A stretch of 64,000 nt of DNA. It comes from Nitratireductor sp. GISD-1A_MAKvit. GTDB lineage: Bacteria > Pseudomonadota > Alphaproteobacteria > Rhizobiales > Rhizobiaceae. This document shows, piece after piece, positions 9,336 to 19,167 of this stretch. How positions within the stretch are numbered: the first letter of the stretch is position 1; each line of letters opens with the position of its first letter. Location of the stretch: the NCBI RefSeq assembly GCF_040819555.1, contig NZ_CP161920.1:2231001-2295000 (forward strand). Reading direction: 5' to 3'. Below the pieces are notes generated by a model. The model saw only the letters and a program-made list of their open reading frames with translations, made no database searches and was not told where the DNA came from. Position numbers and translations under genes: made by a program.

Positions 9336-9516
9336 AACACGCGCCGCCTGCGTTCTGTCGCCTTCCGCGCCCCGGGCGGTCACGGAGGCAGGTGCTGAGC
9401 TCCTAGCGTTGCAAGAGCCCCTCATTGTGCTGGCCTGCGGGTGCCAATCCCCGGATCATGCATGCAATAAAGCACGGCTCGGCCGCGGTGACAGGGTTCG
9501 GGCGCGCTGCAAGAGG
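9336..9516. other. Intergenic region between nnr and lexA, nothing recognised
   Basis: 181 bp between convergent nnr and lexA. No T-tailed hairpin, small ORF with ribosome site, or RNA gene was seen. Confidence 0.5.
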
Positions 9517-10236
9517 TCAGTAACGACGCATCAACCCGACAAGACGCCCCTGGACCTTGACCCGGTCAGGGCCGAAAATTCGCGTTTCATAGGCAGGATT
9601 TGCCGCTTCGAGCGCGATGGACGCTCCCTTGCGTCGGAAGCGTTTTAGTGTCGCTTCCTCCTGATCCACCAGCGCAACCACGATCTCCCCGGGGTTGGCT
9701 GTCTGCGTTTCACGTATGATCACCGTGTCTCCGTCGAAGATGCCGGCTTCGATCATGGAATCGCCGCGAACTTCAAGAGCATAATGATCGCCGCCACTCA
9801 GCATGTCCGGGGGAACCGCGATGGAGTGTGTCTGGTGCTGGATGGCGTCGATCGGGACGCCGGCGGCAATGCGCCCCATGACCGGAACGGAAACGACGCC
9901 GGAAAGACTGTCGTCATTGCTCGCGGCCGGTTTGGGTTGAGACGCCGCCGTTTTGCCGAGGCTGCCTTCAATGACACTCGGAGAAAAGCCGCGGGGCGCG
10001 GAATTCAGGCCCGGTGCAATGGAATCGGGCAATCGAACGACTTCCAGCGCGCGGGCACGGTTCGGCAGGCGGCGGATGAACCCGCGCTCCTCCAGCGCCG
10101 TGATCAGTCGATGGATCCCCGACTTGGAAGCAAGATCCAGAGCTTCCTTCATTTCGTCGAAGGAAGGGGGAATGCCGCTCTCCTTCAGTCGTTCATGAAT
10201 GAACAGAAGAAGTTCGTGCTGCTTGCGGGTCAGCAT
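9517..10236 (-). CDS. lexA: LexA SOS repressor / self-cleaving protease
   Basis: The start is set at the ATG giving [10 protein letters not shown], the usual LexA N-terminus, with GGTGG eight bases upstream; a GTG three codons earlier is possible. The 239-residue protein has an N-terminal winged-helix domain and a long linker. The cleavage site is Ala-Gly in GRIAAGVP (125/126), with catalytic Ser160 in RGDSMIEAG and Lys198 in EATLKRF. On RecA activation it cuts itself and releases SOS genes. A direct-repeat SOS box sits about 50 bp upstream, so it is self-regulated. Confidence 0.97.
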   Translation of the reverse strand: MLTRKQHELLLFIHERLKESGIPPSFDEMKEALDLASKSGIHRLITALEERGFIRRLPNRARALEVVRLPDSIAPGLNSAPRGFSPSVIEGSLGKTAASQPKPAASNDDSLSGVVSVPVMGRIAAGVPIDAIQHQTHSIAVPPDMLSGGDHYALEVRGDSMIEAGIFDGDTVIIRETQTANPGEIVVALVDQEEATLKRFRRKGASIALEAANPAYETRIFGPDRVKVQGRLVGLMRRY

Positions 10237-10284
10237 GTTTGCCACCGTGAATCAGTTAAAACAAAACCAGAACATACTCTATCT

Positions 10285-10299
10285 GTTCCAGTTGTGTTC
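10285..10299 (-). promoter_or_regulatory. LexA SOS box, alphaproteobacterial direct-repeat type
   Basis: GTTC at 10285-10288 and GTTC at 10296-10299 are separated by exactly 7 bases, which is the alphaproteobacterial SOS operator GTTC-N7-GTTC. An additional GAAC lies at 10270-10273. The site is between the lexA and marC ends of the intergenic region and fits lexA autoregulation. Confidence 0.85.
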
Positions 10300-10335
10300 T
10301 GCAACTCCCGTCTGCATGCTCTCCCGAGAACTCAC

Positions 10336-10965
10336 TCAGGCTGCAAACAGCGCTTTTGCGCCATCGGCGACGAACTGGACGGCCAGTGCCGCCAGAATCA
10401 CACCCAGCAATCGGGTGAGAATGGAGCGTCCCGTTTCGCCCAGAAAACGGTCGACCCGCTCTGCCAGCGTGAAAACCGCATAGGTAATCAGAATGGTGGC
10501 AAGCAGGATACCCAGGAGCATCAGCATGCCGGAAATCGAACTGAACGAGCCCGAGAGCAGCACCGTGGCAGAGATCGCGCCGGGGCCGGCAATCAGCGGT
10601 ATCGCCAGGGGAAAAGCTGCAATGTTGCGGATCATGTCGCGGGTGATTGCGCGCTCGGCGCTTTTCTCATGACGCTCCTGTCGCCGTTCGAAGATCATTT
10701 CGAAAGCGATGAAAAACAGAAGCAGCCCGCCGGCCACGCGGAACGCGGGCAGGGTTATGCCGAAAACGGCCAGAATGGCACTGCCGGCGAGGCCGAAAAG
10801 GGCCAGGACCGCAAATCCGATGATGGCGGCCCTTACCGCGACCTGATTGCGTTCCGAGCGGTTCATGCCGGCGGTCAGAGCCAGAAAGAGCGGCGCCAGA
10901 CCGGGCGGGTCAACCGTCACAAGCAGTGTGACGAAGGCGTTGAACAGGATATCGTGGCCGGGCAT
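10336..10965 (-). CDS. MarC-family integral membrane protein
   Basis: The open frame extends far upstream, but the real start is the ATG at 10965 (MPGHDILFNAFVTLLVTVDP), preceded by AGAGAG. The resulting 209 residues match the usual MarC length. Six membrane segments are apparent. The motif VTVDPPGLAPLFLALT near the N-terminus and PLAIPLIAGPGAISATVLL in the middle are family hallmarks. MarC proteins were once linked to multiple antibiotic resistance but their role is unknown. The gene runs away from gyrA and toward lexA. Confidence 0.9.
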   Translation of the reverse strand: MPGHDILFNAFVTLLVTVDPPGLAPLFLALTAGMNRSERNQVAVRAAIIGFAVLALFGLAGSAILAVFGITLPAFRVAGGLLLFFIAFEMIFERRQERHEKSAERAITRDMIRNIAAFPLAIPLIAGPGAISATVLLSGSFSSISGMLMLLGILLATILITYAVFTLAERVDRFLGETGRSILTRLLGVILAALAVQFVADGAKALFAA

Positions 10966-11186
10966 GTGGTTTCTCTCTGGTCGGGCTTGAAGGCTGGCAA
11001 AACGCCTTCGAGATGCGGGAACGCTCGCAGACTGCGGCAATTTGTCAAGGAAGCCATCCCCAGCCAATGGATATCCGTCTGAAATCGCGTTGGATTTCCG
11101 GCACCGTTTTGTGGGGCTCAATTGGAGAATCGGCGCTGAGTCATATATAACAGCGCAGTGATTCCTCAATTTGATTGTGACGCGAC

Positions 11187-13988
11187 TTGACTGACCAGAC
11201 GACGCCGAACGGACCACGCGATCCTGACGATATCGAGCCGATTTCCATCGTCGAGGAAATGCAGCGTTCATATCTCGATTATGCGATGAGCGTGATCGTC
11301 AGCAGAGCGCTGCCTGATGCGCGCGACGGTTTGAAACCCGTCCACCGTCGCATACTCTATGCCTCGCATGAGAGCGGCTATCACTGGAACCGCAAATATG
11401 TGAAATCCGCGCGCCCCGTCGCCGATGTCATGGGTAAATATCACCCCCATGGCGATGCTGCCATTTACGACGCGCTGGTTAGGATGGCCCAGCACTGGTC
11501 CATGCGTCTTCCGCTGATCGATGGTCAGGGCAATTTCGGTTCCATCGATGGCGATCCGCCGGCAGCGATGCGCTATACCGAGTCACGGCTCACAAAGGGC
11601 GCGCACGAAATTCTGGAGGATATCGACAAGGACACCGTCGATTTCCAGGACACATATGATGGTTCCGGCCGTGAGCCCAAGGTGCTCCCGGCCCGCTACC
11701 CGAACCTTCTGGTCAACGGATCCGGCGGTATCGCGGTTGGCATGGCAACCAACATTCCGCCGCACAATCTGTCCGAGGTAATCGATGGATGTGTCGCACT
11801 GATCGACAATCCGGCCATGACGATCCCTGAATTGCAGGCCATCATTCCCGGCCCGGATTTCCCCACCGGCGGTCTGATCCTCGGACGTGCGGGCATCCGC
11901 AGTGCTTACGAGACCGGCCGTGGCTCGATCATGATGCGCGGCAAGGTGGCCATCGAGCCGGCGCGCAATGATCGCGAGGCCATCGTGATCACGGAGATTC
12001 CCTATCAGGTCAACAAGGCCTCGATGATCGAAAAAATGGCCGAACTGGTGCGCGACAAGCGCATTGAGGGCATTTCCGACATTCGTGATGAAAGCGACCG
12101 GCAGGGTTACCGCGTCGTGGTGGAACTGAAGCGCGACGCCGTTGCCGATGTGGTTCTGAACCAGCTTTATCGTTTCACGCCGCTGCAGACCTCTTTTGGC
12201 GCCAACATGGTGGCCCTCAATGGTGGCAAGCCCGAGCAGATGAATCTGCTCGACCTGCTCAAGGCCTTTGTGCATTTCCGCGAAGAGGTGGTGAGCCGAC
12301 GCACGAAATATCTTCTGCGCAAGGCGCGTGACCGGGCCCATGTGCTTGTCGGACTGGCGATTTCGGTGGCCAATATCGATGAGGTGATCAAGCTCATTCG
12401 TCATGCGCCCGACCCGCAGACGGCACGTGAACAGCTGATGGAGCGCCGCTGGCCGGCCGCCGATGTGGAAGCGTTGATCCTGCTGATCGATGATCCGCGC
12501 CACCGCATCAACGAGGATGGCACCTACAATCTTTCCGAGGAGCAGGCGCGCGCCATTCTGGAGCTCAGGCTGCAGCGCCTGACGGCGCTTGGTCGTGATG
12601 AAATTGCCGACGAACTGAACCAGATCGGCGCCGAAATCAGCAATTATCTCGAGATTCTGTCATCGCGCGCCCGTATTCAGCAGATCGTCAAGGATGAGCT
12701 CATTGGCGTGCGAGAAGAATTTGGCACCCCGCGCCGGACCGAAATCACCGAAGGCGGTGGCGATTTTGATGACGAGGATCTGATCCAGCGCGAAGACATG
12801 GTGGTCACGGTCACGCGCAAGGGCTACATCAAGCGCGTACCGCTTTCGATCTACCGTGCCCAGGCGCGTGGTGGCAAAGGCCGTTCGGGCATGTCGACCA
12901 AGGACGAGGATTTCGTTACCCGGCTGTTCGTCGCAAACACGCACACGCCGATCCTGTTCTTTTCCTCACGTGGCATCGTCTACAAGGAAAAGGTCTGGCG
13001 CCTGCCAATCGGAACACCACAGTCGGTGGGCAAGTTCCTGCGCAACATGCTGCCGCTTGAAGAGGGCGAAAGCATTACCACGATCATGCCGCTTCCCGAG
13101 GACGAGGACAGCTGGGGTGCGCTGGACGTGATGTTTGCCACGACCCGTGGGACGGTGCGTCGCAACAAGCTGTCGGATTTCGTGCAGGTCAACCGCAATG
13201 GCAAGATCGCCATGAAGCTGGACGACCCGAATGACGAGATTCTTGGCGTCTTCACCTGTACGGAAGATGATGACGTTCTTCTCACGGCAGCATCGGGCCA
13301 GTGCATTCGCTTCTGCGTGACCGATGTGCGTGTCTTTGCCGGACGAAACTCCATCGGCGTGCGTGGCATCAACCTTGCCGAGGGGGACCGGGTCATCTCG
13401 ATGGCCATTCTTGCGCATGTCGATGCAAGTCCCGCCGAGCGTGCCGCCTATCTGAAACAGGCCGCAGCGGAACGGCGTCAGGTTTCCGGTGAAGATGAAG
13501 AGGTGGCTCTCACCAACGAGGATGTCGGTGAGGAGGAAAGCCTGTCTGTCGAGCGGTTCGATGAGCTCAAGGCGCGCGAACAGATGGTGCTCACCGTCAG
13601 CGAACTGGGCTATGGCAAGCGCTCATCCAGCTATGATTTCCGTGTGACGGGTCGCGGCGGAAAGGGCATTCGGGCCACCGATGTCGCAAAAACAGACGAG
13701 ATCGGTCCGCTTATTGCTGCCTTCCCGGTCGAGCATGAGGATCAGATCATGCTCGTCTCGAATGCGGGGCAGGTGATTCGCGTGCCGGTCGACGGTATCC
13801 GCATTGCAAGCCGTGCCACAAAGGGGGTCACGATCTTCAACACGGCGAAGGGCGAGAAGGTCGTTTCCGTGGAGCGGATTTCCGATACGCAGGCGGAAGA
13901 AGAAGAAGAGGAAGAGATTGCGGGCTCGCAGGAGCCGGCAGAGGCAGCAGCGGTGGCCCCGGAAAACAGCGACGACGCCACCGAATGA
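11187..13988 (+). CDS. gyrA: DNA gyrase subunit A
   Basis: A 933-residue type II topoisomerase subunit that cuts and rejoins DNA for ATP-driven negative supercoiling with GyrB. The start is a TTG giving [10 protein letters not shown], typical in Rhizobiales and without a clear ribosome site. The catalytic tyrosine is in PPAAMRYTE (residue 130). The GyrA box is seen as QARGGKG in the C-terminal domain, with a related [11 protein letters not shown] later. Residue 91, equivalent to E. coli Ser83, is alanine; Asp95 (Asp87) is kept. The protein ends in a Glu-rich, Ala-rich tail of about 35 residues. Confidence 0.98.
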   Translation: MTDQTTPNGPRDPDDIEPISIVEEMQRSYLDYAMSVIVSRALPDARDGLKPVHRRILYASHESGYHWNRKYVKSARPVADVMGKYHPHGDAAIYDALVRMAQHWSMRLPLIDGQGNFGSIDGDPPAAMRYTESRLTKGAHEILEDIDKDTVDFQDTYDGSGREPKVLPARYPNLLVNGSGGIAVGMATNIPPHNLSEVIDGCVALIDNPAMTIPELQAIIPGPDFPTGGLILGRAGIRSAYETGRGSIMMRGKVAIEPARNDREAIVITEIPYQVNKASMIEKMAELVRDKRIEGISDIRDESDRQGYRVVVELKRDAVADVVLNQLYRFTPLQTSFGANMVALNGGKPEQMNLLDLLKAFVHFREEVVSRRTKYLLRKARDRAHVLVGLAISVANIDEVIKLIRHAPDPQTAREQLMERRWPAADVEALILLIDDPRHRINEDGTYNLSEEQARAILELRLQRLTALGRDEIADELNQIGAEISNYLEILSSRARIQQIVKDELIGVREEFGTPRRTEITEGGGDFDDEDLIQREDMVVTVTRKGYIKRVPLSIYRAQARGGKGRSGMSTKDEDFVTRLFVANTHTPILFFSSRGIVYKEKVWRLPIGTPQSVGKFLRNMLPLEEGESITTIMPLPEDEDSWGALDVMFATTRGTVRRNKLSDFVQVNRNGKIAMKLDDPNDEILGVFTCTEDDDVLLTAASGQCIRFCVTDVRVFAGRNSIGVRGINLAEGDRVISMAILAHVDASPAERAAYLKQAAAERRQVSGEDEEVALTNEDVGEEESLSVERFDELKAREQMVLTVSELGYGKRSSSYDFRVTGRGGKGIRATDVAKTDEIGPLIAAFPVEHEDQIMLVSNAGQVIRVPVDGIRIASRATKGVTIFNTAKGEKVVSVERISDTQAEEEEEEEIAGSQEPAEAAAVAPENSDDATE

Positions 13989-14044
13989 CCGGTGGCAGCG
14001 TCGATCACCGGCGCCGGGGATAGGAAGAGCCGCGCACGCGGTTC

Positions 14045-14140
14045 TCAAGCTTGACCCGGCTGGCCTCTTCGTGGAGGGCCGATCGCGGTGGCGATCAGCA
14101 TGGCTATGGTCATGGCGGCTGCGAGCGTTATGATGAGCAT
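14045..14140 (-). CDS. Candidate 31-aa single-pass membrane peptide
   Basis: A 31-codon ORF with a strong ribosome site (AAAGGAG, 7-nt spacing) and an ATG start. The peptide begins MLIITLAAAMTIAMLIATAIG and ends with a basic, proline- and glycine-rich tail (PPRRGQPGQA). One membrane helix is predicted by eye. It lies on the minus strand between gyrA and coaD. No homologue was recognised; the ribosome site and the sharp hydrophobic/polar division are the only support. Confidence 0.5.
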   Translation of the reverse strand: MLIITLAAAMTIAMLIATAIGPPRRGQPGQA

Positions 14141-14355
14141 GTCTTGTCTCCTTTGCCCTTTTAACGATGCAGGGTGCCATTTGGTTTCATGGCCAGTCTC
14201 GGCACCCTTGTATCGTTGGTGTCCCGATTAGCCGATCGGGTTCAAACCTGGCTTGAACCGGCTGTTCATTTTCGCTTCATCGACAATTGGGGGCTTCCGG
14301 GGTCATGCGCGATTGCTCAATTGCCTTCATCCTGCAAGACGGCTAAAAGCAGGCC

Positions 14356-14856
14356 ATGAGCGAACGAACAGCTTTTTACGCCGGGTCCTTTGATCCCCTG
14401 ACCAATGGTCATCTCGATGTGCTCAAGGGCGCGCTGACGGTGGCAGACCGTATCGTGGTGGGCATTGGCCTGCATCCCGGCAAGAAGCCGCTTTTCAGCT
14501 ACGACGAGCGCGTTGCTCTGATCGAGCGTTCCGCGGTGGCGGAGCTTGGCGGGGACGCTGATCGCATCAAGGTCGTTGCATTCGACCGGCTGGTGATCGA
14601 TGCCGCCCGCACACATGGTGCCGGCATCATGATCCGCGGGCTGCGCGATGGAACGGATCTCGACTATGAAATGCAGATGGCCGGCATGAACGAAACCATG
14701 GCGCCTGATCTCCAGACCGTTTTTTTGCCCGCCAGCCCCTCCGTCCGCACCATTACCGCCACACTTGTGCGTCAGATCGCCTCCATGGGCGGAGATGTAG
14801 CTCCGTTCGTGCCTTCCGTCGTTCTGGAAGCGCTCAACGCAAAATTTTCCGCCTGA
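14356..14856 (+). CDS. coaD: Phosphopantetheine adenylyltransferase
   Basis: A 166-residue enzyme that adenylates 4'-phosphopantetheine to dephospho-CoA, the penultimate step of CoA synthesis. The nucleotidyltransferase motif [14 protein letters not shown] (T/HxGH type) is at the N-terminus and [19 protein letters not shown] in the middle. Normal family length. It is first of a five-gene rightward run (coaD, two cyclophilins, queA, tgt) that is conserved in Rhizobiales. Confidence 0.96.
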   Translation: MSERTAFYAGSFDPLTNGHLDVLKGALTVADRIVVGIGLHPGKKPLFSYDERVALIERSAVAELGGDADRIKVVAFDRLVIDAARTHGAGIMIRGLRDGTDLDYEMQMAGMNETMAPDLQTVFLPASPSVRTITATLVRQIASMGGDVAPFVPSVVLEALNAKFSA

Positions 14857-14874
14857 AACCAAAAGGAGAGTTTC

Positions 14875-15462
14875 ATGCAGCTTCGCAAGCTTGCCTCGAC
14901 ATTGTTCGTGGCTGGTGCCCTCATGGCTGGTCTGGGGCAGACCCTCGCCGCCGAGCCTGAAAACACGATGGTTCTCAAGCTCAAGAACGGTGACGTGACG
15001 ATCGCACTGCGGCCCGATCTGGCACCAAGACACGTCGAGCAGGTCAAGGCGCTCGTCAAGGAAGGTGCTTATGACAACGTCGCCTTTCACCGGGTGATCG
15101 ATGGCTTCATGGCACAGACCGGCGATGTTCAGTATGGCGATGTCGAGGACGGTTATGACGCACGGCTGGTTGGCACCGGCGGCTCCGACAGGCCCGATCT
15201 TCCAGCCGAGTTCTCAGATGCCCCCTTCACGCGTGGCACCGTTGGGATGGCCCGGTCGCAGAACCCGGACTCTGCCAATTCACAGTTCTTCATCATGTTC
15301 GCTCCGGCGGGACATCTGAATGGACAATACACCGTGATCGGAGAGGTCGAATCGGGCATGGAGCTCGTCGACAAGATCAAGAAGGGGGATGCGGGCCAGA
15401 ACGGCATGGTGCAGAACCCTGACAAAATCCTGTCTGCCCGCATGGCGGACGAAGCCGACTAG
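14875..15462 (+). CDS. Cyclophilin-type peptidyl-prolyl isomerase, exported
   Basis: A 195-residue cyclophilin with an N-terminal signal peptide ending near GQTLAAEPE, so it should act in the periplasm. The catalytic core FHRVIDGFMAQTGD and the segment MARSQNPDSANSQFFIMF are intact. It catalyses cis-trans isomerisation of X-Pro bonds during folding. The ATG has an AAGGAGAG ribosome site. The next gene encodes a closely similar cytosolic paralogue, so the pair arose by duplication and now serves two compartments. Confidence 0.93.
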   Translation: MQLRKLASTLFVAGALMAGLGQTLAAEPENTMVLKLKNGDVTIALRPDLAPRHVEQVKALVKEGAYDNVAFHRVIDGFMAQTGDVQYGDVEDGYDARLVGTGGSDRPDLPAEFSDAPFTRGTVGMARSQNPDSANSQFFIMFAPAGHLNGQYTVIGEVESGMELVDKIKKGDAGQNGMVQNPDKILSARMADEAD

Positions 15463-15495
15463 CTGCGGCGATCAATTCAAACGAAAGGTACAGGA

Positions 15496-15972
15496 ATGGC
15501 TGAGATCAAGGATCCGGAAAACACCATCGTCATGGAAACGACCAAGGGCAGGGTTGTGATACAGCTGTTCCCCGATGTTGCTCCCGGCCATGTGGGCCGC
15601 ATCAAGGAACTGACGCGTGACAACTTCTATGACGGTATCGTCTTCCATCGCGTCATCGACGGTTTCATGGCACAGACCGGTGATCCCACAGGCACCGGCA
15701 TGGGCGGCTCGGACAAGCCGGACCTGAAGGCGGAGTTCTCAAACATGTCTCATGAGCGCGGCACCTGCTCCATGGCACGTTCGCAGAATCCGAATTCGGC
15801 CAATTCCCAGTTTTTCATCTGCTTTGACAAGGCGCCCTGGCTGGATCGCCAGTACTCGGTCTGGGGGCAGGTCATCGAGGGTATGGAAAGCATCGACAAA
15901 ATCAAACGCGGCGAGCCGGTCTCCGAGCCGGATTCCATCATCTCCATGCGGGTCGCGGCAGACCTTGCCTGA
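15496..15972 (+). CDS. Cyclophilin-type peptidyl-prolyl isomerase, cytosolic
   Basis: A 158-residue cyclophilin without signal peptide; it starts MAEIKDPENTIVMETTKG. FHRVIDGFMAQTGD and MARSQNPNSANSQFFICF are shared with the upstream exported paralogue. The protein is shorter than PpiB of enteric bacteria because of a compact loop after the catalytic Arg. It lies 33 bp behind the exported copy in the same transcript and 54 bp before queA. Confidence 0.93.
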   Translation: MAEIKDPENTIVMETTKGRVVIQLFPDVAPGHVGRIKELTRDNFYDGIVFHRVIDGFMAQTGDPTGTGMGGSDKPDLKAEFSNMSHERGTCSMARSQNPNSANSQFFICFDKAPWLDRQYSVWGQVIEGMESIDKIKRGEPVSEPDSIISMRVAADLA

Positions 15973-16026
15973 TTGACCGGGGCCGGGCGGTTAAACGCTG
16001 CCCGGCGCCTGTCCGGCTGATTTGCG

Positions 16027-17103
16027 ATGCGTGTGGATCTATTCGACTTTGACCTGCCGGAAGAGCGGATTGCGCTGAGACCAGCCAATCCGCGCGATTC
16101 CGCGCGGCTCATGAAGGTTGAAGGAAAGAGCTTTGACGACCATGTGGTCCGTGAGCTGCCGGGGATACTCCGGCCCGGCGATGCTCTGGTCTTCAACGAT
16201 ACGAAAGTTATTCCCGCACGTCTTGGTGGTGTTCGCCGGCGCGGAGAGGCTCAGGCACGCATCGAGGCCACGCTGCATATGCGTGAGGGCCCAGACCGAT
16301 GGCGGGCTTTTCTGAAACCCGCCAAACGGGTGAATGAGGGCGAACGAATTCAATTCGGACATGACGGCGAGAGCTGCTTTCTTGGCATGCTCGAGGCGAC
16401 GGTTGCCGAAAAGGGCGATGGCGGCGAAGCGCTCCTCGTCTTTGATTTCTCAGGCCCGGTTCTGGATGAAGCGATTGCTGCGGCAGGGCACATGCCACTG
16501 CCGCCCTATATCGCCGGCAAACGCGCCGAGGACGAGCGCGACGAAACCGATTACCAGACGATCTATGCCCGTGAAGAGGGCGCGGTTGCAGCGCCGACCG
16601 CCGGGCTGCATTTCACGCCTGAGCTGATGCAGGCGCTGGATGCGGCCGGTATCGAGCGGTACTTTGTGACCCTGCATGTGGGAGCGGGCACTTTCCTGCC
16701 GGTCAAGGTCGAGGATACGGATGATCACAGGATGCACGCCGAATGGGGTGACGTGGATTCCGAGACGGCAGATGCTTTGAACGCCGTGCGCAAACGGGGC
16801 GGGCGCATCGTTTCGGTCGGCACCACCTCGCTGCGGCTTCTGGAAAGCGCGTCACAGAGAACCGGCACGCTGGAAGCGTGGTCAGGTGCCACGGACATTT
16901 TCATCACGCCAGGCTACCGTTTTCGCACGGTCGACGTGCTGATGACCAATTTTCACCTGCCGCGGTCGACACTTTTCATGCTCGTCTCTGCCTTTTGCGG
17001 CACCGAAACGATGAAGCGCGCCTATGAACATGCGATCCGCAACGAGTATCGCTTCTATTCCTATGGCGATGCGAGCCTCCTTTTCAGGGAAGATCAGTCG
17101 TGA
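16027..17103 (+). CDS. queA: tRNA preQ1(34) S-adenosylmethionine ribosyltransferase-isomerase
   Basis: A 358-residue enzyme that transfers the ribosyl part of AdoMet to preQ1 in tRNA, making epoxyqueuosine. Family motifs include [19 protein letters not shown] at the start, the [16 protein letters not shown] segment, [15 protein letters not shown] and [10 protein letters not shown]. The stop overlaps the GTG of tgt, which acts one step earlier in queuosine synthesis, so the two are coupled. Confidence 0.97.
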   Translation: MRVDLFDFDLPEERIALRPANPRDSARLMKVEGKSFDDHVVRELPGILRPGDALVFNDTKVIPARLGGVRRRGEAQARIEATLHMREGPDRWRAFLKPAKRVNEGERIQFGHDGESCFLGMLEATVAEKGDGGEALLVFDFSGPVLDEAIAAAGHMPLPPYIAGKRAEDERDETDYQTIYAREEGAVAAPTAGLHFTPELMQALDAAGIERYFVTLHVGAGTFLPVKVEDTDDHRMHAEWGDVDSETADALNAVRKRGGRIVSVGTTSLRLLESASQRTGTLEAWSGATDIFITPGYRFRTVDVLMTNFHLPRSTLFMLVSAFCGTETMKRAYEHAIRNEYRFYSYGDASLLFREDQS

Positions 17104-18230
17104 GTAACCAGTTCACCTTCCGCCTTCTGGCGACGGATGGCGATGCCCGCCGTGGTGAAATATCGATGCCGCGCGGCACCATCCGCACACCTGCCTTCAT
17201 GCCCGTGGGCACGGCCGGCACGGTCAAGGCGATGTATATGGATCAGGTCCGCGAACTGGGTGCCGATATCATCCTTGGCAACACCTATCACCTGATGCTG
17301 CGTCCGGGCGCCGAGCGTGTGGCGCGGCTGGGCGGGTTGCACGAATTCGCCCGCTGGCCCTATCCGATCCTGACGGATTCGGGCGGGTTTCAGGTTATGT
17401 CGCTGGCGGATCTGCGCAAGATTACCGAAAAGGGTGTCACCTTCCGCTCGCATGTGGATGGCAGGGTGTTCGAAATGCCGCCCGAGCGCTCCATCGAAAT
17501 TCAGGGTCTGCTCGGTTCCGATATCCAGATGCAGCTTGATGAGTGTGTGGCACTGCCTGCCGACGAGGCGGAAATAGAACGTGCCATGGAGCTGTCGCTG
17601 CGCTGGGCGGAGCGCTGCAAGAGTGCTTTCGGGGAACAGCCCGGCAAGGCCATGTTCGGCATCGTGCAGGGTGGCGACAGGCCGCATCTGCGTGAACGTT
17701 CGGCCCAGGCTCTCGCGGCAATGGGCCTGAAGGGCTATGCGGTCGGCGGATTGGCCGTGGGCGAGCCCCAACAGGTCATGCTCGACATGCTGGAGGCCAC
17801 CTGTCCCGTGCTTCCATCCGAAAAACCGCGCTATCTTATGGGCGTCGGAACCCCGGACGACATCCTGAAATCCGTTGCCCGGGGCATCGACATGTTCGAT
17901 TGCGTGATGCCTACCCGTGCTGGCCGGCATGGGCTTGCCTATACACGCCGCGGCAAGATCAATCTGAAGAATGCCCGCCATGCCGAGGATATGCGGCCGC
18001 TGGACGAAGAAAGCGATTGTCCGGCTGCCCGCGACTATTCAAGGGCCTATCTCCATCACCTTGTAAAAGCTGGTGAATCGCTTGCCGGCATGCTGCTCAC
18101 CTGGAACAACCTGTCCTACTATCAGTCGTTGATGCAGGATATTCGCGATGCCATCGAAGCCGGGCGTTTTTCCGAACGCTCGGCAGAGATAAGCGCAGCA
18201 TGGGAACAGGGCGATATAGCGCCGATCTGA
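17100..18230 (+). CDS. tgt: tRNA-guanine transglycosylase
   Basis: A 376-residue enzyme that swaps guanine 34 for preQ1 in GUN-anticodon tRNAs. Catalytic motifs are [12 protein letters not shown] (Asp), [12 protein letters not shown] (nucleophile Asp) and the substrate-binding FGIVQGG. The zinc-binding C-terminus of TGT is usually C-x-C-x2-C plus His. Here only [26 protein letters not shown] is seen, keeping the last Cys and the His, while the first two Cys appear replaced. Starts with GTG overlapping queA. Confidence 0.95.
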   Translation: MSNQFTFRLLATDGDARRGEISMPRGTIRTPAFMPVGTAGTVKAMYMDQVRELGADIILGNTYHLMLRPGAERVARLGGLHEFARWPYPILTDSGGFQVMSLADLRKITEKGVTFRSHVDGRVFEMPPERSIEIQGLLGSDIQMQLDECVALPADEAEIERAMELSLRWAERCKSAFGEQPGKAMFGIVQGGDRPHLRERSAQALAAMGLKGYAVGGLAVGEPQQVMLDMLEATCPVLPSEKPRYLMGVGTPDDILKSVARGIDMFDCVMPTRAGRHGLAYTRRGKINLKNARHAEDMRPLDEESDCPAARDYSRAYLHHLVKAGESLAGMLLTWNNLSYYQSLMQDIRDAIEAGRFSERSAEISAAWEQGDIAPI

Positions 18231-18270
18231 TCGCGGCCACCAGACTGCACCTGTGCGCATGGCTTGCTCG

Positions 18271-18280
18271 ATTTTCGTTT
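18271..18280 (+). promoter_or_regulatory. Candidate GlpR operator upstream of glpR
   Basis: The 10-mer ATTTTCGTTT at 18271-18280 is repeated exactly between glpR and glpD. It resembles the TTCG-containing half-sites bound by GlpR/DeoR-family repressors. GAAC/GTTC elements follow before the glpR ATG at 18318. Confidence 0.45.
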
Positions 18281-18317
18281 TTGAACTTAACTGTTCTAAA
18301 CGAACAATGGTGCGAAC

Positions 18318-19092
18318 ATGAACCCAACCTTCCTCACGCCGCGTTTGGCAGAAATTCTGGAACTTGCGAAGGAGCATGGTCGTGTCCTTGTGGACGATCT
18401 AGCCGAGCATTTCGGCGTCACGCCGCAAACGATACGGCGTGATCTCAACGAGCTTTGCGAGCGACGCTTCCTCACCCGGATCCATGGCGGTGCGCTGCTC
18501 CCCTCCGGCATTGAAAACATGGAGTATGAAGCGCGCCGCAAGATCGCCTCGGAAGAAAAGCGGGCCATCGGACAGGGCCGCGGCGCGCATTATCCCCGAC
18601 AGGGCATCGCTCTTCGTGAACATAGGAACCACCACCGAGGCGGTGAGCGACGCATTGCTCGATCATGAAGGTCTCATGGTGATTACGAATAACATCAATG
18701 TTGCCAACAGGATGCGTGTGTTTCCCTCTTTTGAGGTCATCATTGCCGGCGGTGTGGTGCGAGGGTCGGATGGCGGTGTTGTCGGAGAGGCCGCAGTTGA
18801 TTTCATTCGTCAGTTCAAGGTCGACTACGCGGTCATCGGTGTTTCCTCGATCGATCCGGACGGCGCGCTCTATGATTTCGACTTTCGCGAGGTGAAGGTG
18901 GCGCAGGCCATCATCGCCAATGCACGACACGTGATCCTGGTCTCCGATTCCACCAAGTTCGAACGTGGCGCTCCCGTGCGCATAGGTCACTTATCCCAGG
19001 TCGACACATTCATCACCGACCGGTGTCCGGTGCCGGCGATGCGCGGTCTGTGCGAAGAGGCGGGCGTACGGCTGGTCGAGACAGAATGTTAA
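18318..19092 (+). pseudogene. glpR: Glycerol regulon repressor GlpR (DeoR family), frameshifted by +1
   Basis: A DeoR-type helix-turn-helix (VDDLAEHFGVTPQTIRRDLN) begins the protein. The frame is lost after EEKRAIGQ and resumes in the next frame as AAARIIPDRASLFVNIGTTTEA, running to a normal C-terminus (NANVANRM, then the sugar-phosphate sensor domain). Removing one G from the GGG run at 18575-18577 restores a full protein of about 257 residues. As written it is truncated; a read error is likely, because four other genes here carry the same defect. It should repress the downstream glp genes in the absence of glycerol-3-phosphate. Confidence 0.88.
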
Positions 19093-19101
19093 CGAATGTG
19101 T

Positions 19102-19111
19102 ATTTTCGTTT
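19102..19111 (+). promoter_or_regulatory. Candidate GlpR operator between glpR and glpD
   Basis: A second exact copy of ATTTTCGTTT lies in an AT-rich stretch (19090-19140), unlike the GC-rich coding DNA around it. A CTTTCGAAAT palindromic core follows at 19125-19135. This position fits an operator-promoter for glpD and the transporter genes. Confidence 0.45.
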
Positions 19112-19167
19112 GACATTCATTTTTCTTTCGAAATAATTCTTTTGCCTCCAAGGCAGGAGAGTTTCCT

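Noticed and set aside
10270..10288. GAAC-N11-GTTC inverted repeat before lexA as the SOS box
   Set aside because: The spacing is wrong for LexA; the adjacent GTTC-N7-GTTC direct repeat fits the known alphaproteobacterial box.
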